This document shows positions 8,027-14,018 of a stretch of 14,018 bases of DNA, one piece after another. The notes beneath the pieces are model-generated. The model saw only the letters and a program-made list of their open reading frames with translations, searched no databases and had not been told where the DNA came from. Origin of the DNA: Chrysochromulina parva. Lineage: Eukaryota > Haptophyta > Prymnesiales > Chrysochromulinaceae. The number at the start of each line of letters is the position of its first letter. Position 1 is the first letter of the stretch. The translations under genes and the position numbers were made by a program. Location: NCBI GenBank assembly GCA_002887195.1, contig PJAB01001506.1, positions 1 to 14,018 on the forward strand, in the 5' to 3' direction.

Positions 8027-8545
8027 GCTAGCACCCGATGCGAGAGGAACAGGTAATGCTACCGAAAGCTCCATGTCTTCTGTGCGTGCGATCGACGATG
8101 TTAAATATGCCGTTGAGCGTGTTCACTCGTCCTCTGCCGGGGCTGTGTGTTTGTGGCTGATGGCATGCTGATGGCATGTTGATTGCATGTTGATTGCATG
8201 TTCACTCGTCCTCTGCCGGGGCTGTGTTTGTGGCCGCGCTGTCTGGCTGCGCTGCCTCTCGGCTTTGTGTCCTCTGCGGTGCCAGGCTGCCGTCGCGCAG
8301 CCACTGTGCTGACGCAGCACGCACAGACTGATCAGAGGTCCAGAGAAGCTGGGGCAAGGTGTGGCCTAGGTAGCTACGTCCGCGTCATCGCGTCTGCTCC
8401 TCGTGACGGTTGTTGTGTTAAAGGAGAGAACGCACACTGACCATGAAAGATACGTTTAGGTTTCCACATATGTTCACACTCGAGAGGTGTGCGTTCACAG
8501 AGGACTCGGCTTCGCCGAGCCGTCGGTCGCCCCCCCCCCGACTAA
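8027..8545. other. Intergenic region between U-box copy 2 and the esterase
   Basis: No gene is supported. It carries the decamer-type array with host duplication at 8120-8227, then GC-rich unique DNA. A 6-bp-stem hairpin CTCGGC-TTC-GCCGAG sits at 8505-8519, preceded by a CACAC/GTGTG inverted pair at 8475-8491 and followed by a run of C just before the esterase start. These are probably in the esterase 5' UTR or promoter. Confidence 0.5.
8120..8227 (+). repeat. Decamer-type array between 29-bp direct repeats outside coding sequence
   Basis: The 29-bp segment beginning TGTTCACTCGTCCTCTGCC at 8120-8148 recurs at 8199-8227 (period 79). Between them are CTGATGGCATG and TTGATTGCATG units. It has the same architecture as the introns but lies ~95 bp after the stop of U-box copy 2. 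There is no CTCATCAG block here. It could be a 3'-UTR intron or a silent insertion. Confidence 0.8.
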
Positions 8546-11086
8546 ATGCCAGCCAGTCTCCTCTCTTGCCTCCTCCTCTCCTCAACGTTGGCATCCGTAC
8601 CTAAAACGGCCCTCGCCACTACCAGTCTTGGCACCCTGAGAGGCGCCCTAAAGCCGCTCGCACGCGAGTGGCTGCGCGTGCCCTTTGCGGAGCCGCCGCT
8701 CGGCTCTCATCGCTGGAGCCCGCCGGTGCCCAAGCTTCCGTGGCAGGGCGTGCTCGACGCGACCGCCTTCGGCCCTGGCTGCCCGCAGCCCGACAATGGC
8801 TTCTGGCCGCCCGTATCCAACACCTCGGAGGACTGTCTCTCGATGGCCATCTACGCGCCGCCGGAGCAGGACCGCGTCGCGCTAGACCCCGTCCTCGTCT
8901 ACTTCCACGGCGGCAGCTTCTCCAACGGCGGCGCCGAGGACCCGCGCACGAACGCGTCGCGCCTAGTCGCCTCGTACGGCGGGCGGGTGGTCGTGGCGGT
9001 CGTGCAATACCGGCTGGGCGTCCTCGGCTTCCTCGGCGGGGACGCCCTCCGTGGCCGGGGCGGCGACGCGTCGACGGGCAACTACGGCCTGCAGGACCAG
9101 CGCGAAGGGCTGCGCTTCCTGCGCCAGCACGCCGCCGCCTTTGGCGGCGATCCCGCCACCATCACGATCGCCGGCCAGTCCGCGGGCGCCGGGCTCGTCT
9201 CGGTGCACGTGGTTTCGTCAAGGTAGGATTGGAATCCGCTCTGACTGCATGCTGATGGCGTCCTTCATCACGCCCGCGTGCTCGATTTCGTCAAGGTAGG
9301 ATTGGAATCCGCTCTGACTGCATGCTGATGGCGTCCTTCATCACGCCCGCGTGCTCGATTGCGTCCCTCATCAGGTCATCCCTCCTCTTCGACCGGGCGG
9401 TGATGTGGTCAGGGGCCTTCTCCGACTGGATCGCCGCACGAATGACGAAACAGGAGGCGCTCTTCTCCGAGATCGTGCGCAGATTGTGCGCCAAGAATGA
9501 CGAAACACTGCCGGCGGCCTCCTCGCCGATCGCCTGCCTGGAGGGCGCCGCCGTGGGCGCGTTGCTCGGCGCGGCGACGCAGGCGGTAGAGGCCGTCTGC
9601 TCCAGCCACGCATGCCTCCAGCCTACCATCGACGGCGTCGAGCTGACCGACGATCCCCGCGCCCTCTTCGCCGTCCCGGGCGCCGTGCCGCGCGCCGTGC
9701 CGATGATGCTCGGCTCCACCTTGGACGAAGGCGACGGGTTCGACGCGGGCGGCGGGCTGTCGCACCAATCGAGCGCCCAGCAGGCGCGCTGACTGCCTCC
9801 GATGGCCTCTGATCACCAATCGATTGCGCCCCTCATCAACCAATCGAACGCGTGCGTAGCCTCTGAGTGCCTCTGAGTGCCGTCTGAGTGCCGTCTGAGT
9901 GCCTCTGAGTGCCTCTGAGCGCCTCTGATTGCCCCCCTCATCGGGGGCGCACGTGGCTCGCGCTGGAGTACAACTTAACTGATTGCCTCTGATGACACCC
10001 TTGATTGCCCCCCTCATCAGGCGCGCACGTGGCTCGCGCTCGAGTACAACTTAACGGCCGCCGACGCCGCCGCCGTCTACGACAGCTACGCCGCGATCGC
10101 GCAGCCGCGCCCGGCGGCGGGCGCCGAGTCGGGCGCCTCGGCCCCCTACGTGGCCGCCGAGTGGGTGCGTCTGATTGCGTCTGATTGCGTCTGATTGCGT
10201 CTGATTGCCTCTGATTGCCTCAGATGGCCTCTGATTGCCTCAGATTGCGTCTGATTGCCCCCATACGTAGCCGCCGAGTGGGTGCGTCTCTATGCTGTTG
10301 ACTGCTGCTGATTAATGACTGCTGCTGATGGCCCATGATTGCCTCCCTCATCAGGCCGAGACGGACCAGAGCATGTTCTGCGGCGCGCGGCGAGCGGCGC
10401 GGCGAATCGCCGCCGCCCGAGACGGCGCGGCAGGCGCCGTGCCGAGCGCCGAACCGAGCGCCGTACCAAGCGCCGTGTCGGGCGCCATGCCGGGCGCCGT
10501 GTCGGGCGCCGTACCGAGCGCCGTGTCGGGCGTGCCCCAGGCGTACGTCTACCGGTTTGCTCGCGGGGTGGGGGGGTCTGCTTGGAGCCATCACAGCAAC
10601 GACATCCCGTTTTGGTTTGGCGCGCTCGAGGCCGTCGCGGCAGGTGGTCCTCCCGTCCCAAAAGGCAAGACGCGCATGCTGATTACGGCCTATCTGATTA
10701 CACCCCTCATCAGGTCATGCGGATGACGGAGCACTAACGGTCGCCATGGCCACCTCTGATTGCACCCCTCATCAGGTAATGCGGATGACGAGGCACTCAC
10801 GGTCGCTATGGCCACCCTCCTGGTGAACTTTGTACGCACGGGAGCGCCCGGCGCCGTCCCGGGCGCCGCCGCCTGGCGTGCCTATACGATCGACGCACCG
10901 ATCTCGCTGCGCCTCGACACGGCAGCGCCGGCGGCGGGTAGCGTCATGGGTGCAAGCGTCGTGTCGGGCGGCGGGCTCAACCTCACGCTCGAGGTGGATG
11001 CGCATGCAACCCAGTGTGCCTTCTGGGACGAGCACCCCATGTTTGATCAGGAATCGGTCGGCCGGTGGAAGACGAGGTCGGTGTGA
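8546..11086 (+). CDS. Secreted type-B carboxylesterase (alpha/beta hydrolase), 5 exons
   Basis: Spliced model: 8546-9222, 9375-9783, 10021-10164, 10355-10664, 10776-11086; 616 aa, frame kept at every join. A signal peptide is likely (hydrophobic residues 1-~24). Family marks: WLRVPFAEPPLGSHRWSPP (~42-60), EDCLSMAIYAP (95-105), oxyanion HGGSF (121-125), GNYGLQDQREGLRFLRQH (178-195), nucleophile elbow GQSAG with Ser212, acid in GSTLDEG (Glu344), and SHHSNDIPFWFG with His490. So the Ser-Glu-His triad is complete. The C-terminal part (DDEALTVAMATLLVNFVRTGAP) matches the usual WxxFARTGxP end. These enzymes hydrolyse carboxylic esters; substrate unknown. Exon 4 inserts a low-complexity stretch of AVPS-type tetrapeptides (~438-470), uncommon in the family. 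The start is the only Met preceding the signal peptide. Confidence 0.9.
9223..9374 (+). repeat. Esterase intron 1 with 73-bp tandem duplication
   Basis: Donor TCAAG|GTAGGATT, acceptor CCCTCATCAG|GTCATC; the join is VVSSR-SSLLFDRAVMWSGA. A 73-bp unit starting TTTCGTCAAGGTAGG at 9213 repeats exactly at 9286, so exon tail, donor and intron body were copied together. Each unit contains a CTGATGGCGTCCTTCATCAC relic of the 3' block. Confidence 0.82.
9784..10020 (+). repeat. Esterase intron 2: TGAGTGCCTC array, GC-AG
   Basis: Donor CAGCAG|GCGCGCTGA and acceptor CCCTCATCAG|GCGCGCACG share GCGCGC; the join gives SSAQQ-ARTWLALEYNLTAAD. No usable GT is present at the boundary, so GC-AG is proposed. Inside, copies of the upstream exon (CACCAATCGA, near 9814 and 9838) and of the downstream exon start (33 bp at 9947-9979, repeated at 10023-10055 with one mismatch) each follow a decayed 3' block (CTCATCAA, CTCATCGG). 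Confidence 0.78.
10165..10354 (+). repeat. Esterase intron 3: TGATTGCGTC array
   Basis: Donor GAGTGG|GTGCGTC, acceptor CCCTCATCAG|GCCGAG; the join is YVAAEW-AETDQSMF. The array uses TGATTGCGTC units matching the first bases of the intron. Exon tail plus donor at 10147-10172 recurs at 10264-10289 (period 117). Confidence 0.8.
10425..10530 (+). repeat. 12-bp coding repeat (AVPS/AVSG) in the esterase
   Basis: About eight imperfect 12-bp units of the kind AGCGCCGTACCG encode alternating Ala-Val-Pro-Ser and Ala-Val-Ser-Gly. The frame stays open, so the insert is translated. It lies in a position that would be a surface loop before the catalytic His. Confidence 0.75.
10665..10775 (+). repeat. Esterase intron 4: duplicated acceptor and exon start, GC-AG
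   Basis: Donor CAAAAG|GCAAGA (a strong GC donor form). Two acceptors of the form ACACCCCTCATCAG or GCACCCCTCATCAG lie 62 bp apart, at 10713 and 10775, each followed by a 41-bp exon start (GT[C/A]ATGCGGATGACG...) with five mismatches. Only the second continues in a long frame (VPKG-NADDEALTVAMATLL). The insert between the two copies is just a 21-nt decamer plus 3' block. Confidence 0.78.
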
Positions 11087-11200
11087 ACGTCGTGAAAAAT
11101 CCCTCTTCAGTCTGTCTCTTCACGCCGGGCTCCAAAAACTTGCGGCGGCCACCACCTTGCCTCTTTTTGCTGCGGCCATTTCTCTCCGCTTGGGGGGAAA

Positions 11201-13456
11201 ATGGGCTCGCGGCCGCGCACACCAACCACCGACAGTCACGGAGGAGAGTCCCCCGTGTTGAGCAGGCGCATGGCGTATGAGCCAGAGGGGAGCAGACGTA
11301 CCGAGACGTACCGAGTGTCAAGCAGAGATGCTCTCAAGCAGTACGAGGAGACGGCCATGAAGAAGCAGGAGCAGCAGAAGAAGAGCAGCGAAGAGCAGCA
11401 GCAGCCGCTGCCGCAGCAGCTGCCGAAGCTGCTGGACGCCGCTGTGGAGCTCTTTGGTGGAGGCGAGAGGAGTCTCACGCCAGCACTGGCCGTCTCGTCG
11501 CCCCAGCTCTCCGACGAAGCATGGACCGAGGCGGAGGATGAGGAGCACAAGGCGGCGACGATGCTGCAGGCGATCGTGCGCGGCCGGAGCGAGCGGGCGC
11601 AGATCCGGCAAAAGGTCAGCGAGACTCACGCCGCCAAGCGCCCTCCCTTGTCACCCGTCGTCAAGGCGGCCGCCATGCCTTCGGACCCGTCGGCGCCCAA
11701 GACGGCGCGTCCGATGAAAGCTTGGAGGTCCTTCCGCTCGTACGTGTCGGCTCGCCTCTTCGCCACCTATGCGGGTCGCTCCCGCTCGTCGGAGCCGCCG
11801 AGCCGCCTGACGAAACCCGAGCCGCCGTTTGACGAAACCCGAGCCGCCGTCAAACGAAACCCGAGCGTGCGTCTGTTTGACGAAACCCGAGACGCCGCCG
11901 CGCCCGCGCCCGCGGCCGCGCTCGACTGGCGACCCGACGGCGCTCATCACGGCGCGAATACGAGGTCGAGCCGGCAGCCCACGTCCATATTAGGCCACTC
12001 GTCCTTCGCCAGCCGCCGCGCCGCCGCGCGCTGCTTCACAGTGGTCTTCACGGGTGGTCCATGTGGGGGCAAGTCCTCAACGCTGGGGCCGCTCGCGTCC
12101 GCACTTCGCGCCGAGGGCTGGCAAGTGCGCGAGAGGAGCTTCGGCGAATTGCGACTGATTGTGACTGATTGCCTCCCTCATTAGGCAAGTGCGCGAGAGG
12201 AGCTTCGGCCGATGGGCTCTGATGACCACTGATGACCACTGATGACCTCTGATTGCCTCCCTCATCAGGTGCTCCTCGTGCCGGAGGTACCGATCATCCT
12301 GAAGACGGGCGGCTGCATCTACCCGGGCGTCGCCGGAGGCTCCAAGCTGCTCGAGTACGTTCATTACCGCTGATTGCCGCTGATGGCCGCTGATTACCGC
12401 TGATTGCCTATGAGTGCATTTGATTACCGGAGGCTCCAAGCTGCTCGAGTACGTTCAGTACCCTTTGATGAGCTTGATTGCCGCTGATTGCCCTTTGATG
12501 AATTTCCCCTTCGAGGTTCGGAATTGACCCTTTGATGTTTCCCGTAGATGAGCCTCGATTAAGATGGATGGCCTCTGATGATCACTGATTGCCTCGCTCA
12601 TCAGGTACGAGAAGGGCGTGCTCGAGTTGCAGCTGCAGATGGAGGAGTCTTTCCTTCGGATCGCGGCCAGTACGGGGCAGCCGACCGTCCTGATCATGGA
12701 GCGCGGCCTGCTCGACCTGCCTGCCTACCTTCCGACAAAGCAATGGCGCCAAGTACTTGACTTGCCTTGCCTTGCCTTGCCTTGCCTTGCCTATCCTACC
12801 AAGCAATGGCGCCAAGTACTTGACTGGACTTGACTTGACTTGACTTGACTACCTTCCTCCAAAGCAATGGCGCCAAGTACTTGTCGATGGCCTCTGAGTG
12901 CCTCATGATGGCCGCTGATGAGGTCTGAGTGCCTCCCTCATCAGGTACTTCGCGACAACGCACTCACGGAGCTGGAAATCGCGGCGAGGTACGATCTCGT
13001 GCTTCGTCTGATGATCACTGATTGCCCCCTGGCGAGGTACGATCTCGTGCTTCAGATACCGTGCTTCATCTGAAGACGGCCGCAGAGGGTGCATCTGATG
13101 ATCACTGATTGCCCCCCCCCATCAGGTACGATCTCGTGCTTCATCTGAAGACGGCCGCAGAGGGCGCAGAGCCCTTCTACTCGACGCTCAACACGACGCC
13201 GACTGACGGGGTGCGAACGGAGACGGCGGAGGAGGCCCGGGAGCTCGATGCGAGATCAGGGGGTAATCAAGGAGTAATCAAGGAGGCCCGGGAGCTCGAT
13301 GCGAGGATCTTCCTAATTTGGAAGCGTGTGCATCGCTCGGTGGTCGTCATCGACAACTCAACCGACTTTGGCCAAAAGGTCACCCGTGCGAGCGGCGCCG
13401 TGTTGGGCGCGCTCAGGTCGGTGTCGACGATGGCGCCCGCCGTGACGAGCGTGTGA
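11201..13456 (+). CDS. IQ-motif and AAA_28/Ttd14-like P-loop NTPase protein, 5 exons
   Basis: Spliced model: 11201-12124, 12269-12354, 12605-12752, 12945-12988, 13126-13456; 510 aa, all joins in frame. Residues ~48-70 are a Gln/Lys-rich helix. An IQ-like calmodulin-binding motif (AATMLQAIVRGRSERAQIRQ) lies at ~118-137, and a disordered Arg/Pro-rich linker follows. The NTPase domain starts at ~278 with VVFTGGPCGGKSST (Walker A, 283-294), then VLLVPEVPIILKTGG (309-323), VLIMERGLLDLPAYL (365-379), RYDLVLHLKTAAEGAEPFYS (401-420) and VVVIDNSTDF (473-482), the motif order of AAA_28/NadR-like proteins such as Ttd14. No CYTH domain follows. A 17-aa in-frame duplication (SGGNQGVIKEARELDAR, ~445-461) may be an unrecognised intron. 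Role inferred: nucleotide- or phosphoinositide-linked signalling. The start is the first Met of the open frame; Met24 is possible. Confidence 0.83.
11809..11899 (+). repeat. Imperfect 22-26-bp repeat read in different frames
   Basis: Four units begin with ACGAAACCCGAG at about 11810, 11832, 11854 and 11880. Because the lengths are not multiples of three, they are read as TKPEPPF, DETRAAV, KRNPSVRLF and DETRDAA. They lie in the disordered linker between the IQ motif and the NTPase domain. Confidence 0.75.
12125..12268 (+). repeat. P-loop gene intron 1: two nested array units
   Basis: Donor TGGCAA|GTGCGCG, acceptor CCCTCATCAG|GTGCTCC (shared GTGC); the join is AEGWQ-VLLVPEVP. A 26-bp host segment at 12120-12145 recurs at 12184-12209. 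The first array unit ends CCCTCATTAG, the second CCCTCATCAG. A two-step route (GC-AG for 12121-12184, then GT-AG) would give the same mRNA. Confidence 0.78.
12355..12604 (+). repeat. P-loop gene intron 2 with duplicated exon tail plus donor
   Basis: Donor CTCGA|GTACGTTC, acceptor GCTCATCAG|GTACGAG (shared GTACG); the join is SKLLE-YEKGVLEL. The 31-bp exon tail and donor at 12333-12363 recurs at 12427-12457 (period 94). The array is TGATTGCCGC/TGATTACCGC, then looser CCCTTTGATG units. Confidence 0.8.
12753..12944 (+). repeat. P-loop gene intron 3: TTGCC and TTGAC pentamer arrays
   Basis: Donor GCCAA|GTACTTGAC, acceptor CCCTCATCAG|GTACTTCGC (shared GTACTT); the join is KQWRQ-VLRDNALTE. The exon tail AAGCAATGGCGCCAAGTACT occurs at 12738, 12801 and 12862. 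TTGCC pentamers fill 12760-12792 and TTGAC pentamers 12825-12849, both growing out of the TACTTGAC that follows the donor. Normal decamer units appear only in the last ~60 nt. Confidence 0.82.
12989..13125 (+). repeat. P-loop gene intron 4: three copies of the next exon's start
   Basis: Donor GCGAG|GTACGATCTC, acceptor CCATCAG|GTACGATCTC; 16 bases after the donor equal the start of the next exon. A further copy of the junction (from GGCGAG) lies at 13031-13053. About 34 bp of the next exon (from CGTGCTTCATCTGAAGACGG) also occur at 13060-13093. The repeated filler is TGATGATCACTGATTGCCCC. The join gives EIAAR-YDLVLHLKTA. Confidence 0.78.
13230..13305 (+). repeat. In-frame 51-bp tandem duplication in the last exon
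   Basis: A 25-bp segment (AGGAGGCCCGGGAGCTCGAT plus GCGAG) at 13230-13254 recurs at 13281-13305. The 51-bp period adds 17 codons and contains two GTAATCAAGGA units. The family motif EARELDAR appears twice as a result. It could be a retained insertion or a 51-nt GC-AG intron (GAG|GCCCGG ... AAGGAG|GCCCGG). Confidence 0.75.
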
Positions 13457-13751
13457 ACCTTAGAAGACGTGGATGTGGCTCTTGGAGAGCCTCGGAGTCG
13501 AGTTAAAGTCTGGCGTCGTCAGAGAGCGGAACTGCGGTTGAGGGTTGTAACTTGTATGCAAGCCGGTGCTGAATCATTCTTTTGTCAGAGAGAGATGGTC
13601 GCAGTGGATACGACTGAAGGTCTCTAGCACGCGTCGAGAGTGTGGATAATCATGCTAGAGTGTCCTGTGCACGTCCTGGGAAGCCGTCGGGGCGCACGTG
13701 GGGCGCTGTGAATTGAGAATTCGCGCCACGACGGCGCTCATCGGCGTCGCG
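13457..13751 (+). promoter_or_regulatory. 3' flank of the P-loop gene and upstream block of U-box copy 3
   Basis: The second half (from ~13572) matches the region before U-box copy 2 closely, with an earlier weaker match at GAGTTAAAGTCTGGCG (13500). A ~50-bp stretch just before the ATG differs from copy 2. It probably carries the promoter and 5' UTR of copy 3. Confidence 0.55.
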
Positions 13752-14018
13752 ATGCCGCCCAAGCGCGGCCGCGCGGCTGCCGTGGCCAAGGATGAGACGG
13801 CGCAGGAGTTTCGCCGACACAAGAGCGTGGTCAACGAGGCCATGAACGAGTTCCTCTGCCCCATCACCTTCTCGCTGCCCGTCGACCCCGTCATCGCCGA
13901 GGACGGCAAGGTGTACGAGCGCTCGGCCATCGAGGAGTGGCTCAAGCAGCAGCACAAGAGCCCGGTGACGAACTTGGCGATGGGCACGAAGCTGCTGCCG
14001 GCGCTGCAGGTCAAGAAC
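13752..14018 (+). CDS. U-box / Sel1-repeat protein, copy 3, truncated by the window end
   Basis: Only the first 89 codons are present: the basic extension (MPPKRGRAAAVAKDETAQEF) and the U-box (FLCPITFSLPVDPVIAEDG, YERSAIEEWLKQQHKSPVTN, LLPALQVKN). It differs from copy 2 at only a handful of residues (for example K13/E, A17/V, V26/A) and has the same upstream block. Copies 2 and 3 are therefore a recent pair, in the same orientation and about 6.5 kb apart. The Sel1 part is expected beyond the window. The start is the Met shared with copy 2. Confidence 0.85.
   Translation, partial: MPPKRGRAAAVAKDETAQEFRRHKSVVNEAMNEFLCPITFSLPVDPVIAEDGKVYERSAIEEWLKQQHKSPVTNLAMGTKLLPALQVKN

Noticed and set aside
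7166..8074. 302-aa open frame antisense to U-box copy 2
   Set aside because: It mirrors the codon pattern of the sense gene in GC-rich DNA, has Arg/His/Leu-rich composition and no known motif. The sense frame carries clear U-box and Sel1 motifs.
8505..8519. Hairpin as a bacterial-type terminator
   Set aside because: No T-run follows, and the surroundings are eukaryotic with spliced genes.
9371..10017. Antisense frames across the esterase exon 2 and intron 2
   Set aside because: The sense strand carries the catalytic motifs; the antisense proteins have no recognisable features.

Overview
The window looks like nuclear DNA of a GC-rich eukaryotic microalga or related protist. A haptophyte or pelagophyte-type alga is my guess from base composition, short repeat-built introns and gene families; no marker gene proves it. 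Three long genes can be assembled only by splicing. The inferred exons join in frame across all 18 proposed junctions and restore recognisable protein families.

Layout. 7-762 (+): multi-pass membrane protein, unknown, possibly partial. 763-1738: mostly non-coding. 1739-2452 (-): U-box/Sel1 protein, copy 1. 2604-6652 (+): SMYD-like SET-domain protein of 665 aa in 11 exons, divergent from copy 1. 7247-8026 (+): U-box/Sel1 copy 2, intronless. 8546-11086 (+): secreted type-B carboxylesterase of 616 aa in 5 exons. 11201-13456 (+): 510-aa protein with an IQ-like motif and a P-loop NTPase domain of the AAA_28/Ttd14-like type, in 5 exons. 13752-14018 (+): U-box/Sel1 copy 3, cut by the window end. Copies 2 and 3 share upstream DNA as well as coding sequence, so whole gene units were duplicated.

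The striking feature is the introns. Nearly all consist of tandem ~10-nt units of the form TGATTGCCTC (variants TGATGACCTC, TGAGTGCATGC, TGATTGCGTC, AATTGCCCCT). Thirteen of 18 end in ATCAG, and in most of these the last 19 nt resemble TGATTGCCTCCCTCATCAG. The arrays are repeatedly sandwiched between two copies of 19-42 bp of the host gene, often an exon tail with its splice donor, or the start of the next exon. In many introns the first bases after the donor also equal the first bases of the next exon (GTAC/GTAC, GTACTT/GTACTT, GCGCGC/GCGCGC). This looks like a lineage-specific introner-like system in which a decamer array plus a fixed 3' splice block is gained together with a duplication of the target. 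One such array lies outside any coding region (8149-8198), and one intron uses TTGCC/TTGAC pentamers instead.

The genes show no common pathway. The U-box family suggests ubiquitin ligation, the SET protein lysine methylation, the esterase secreted ester hydrolysis, and the P-loop protein nucleotide-dependent signalling.
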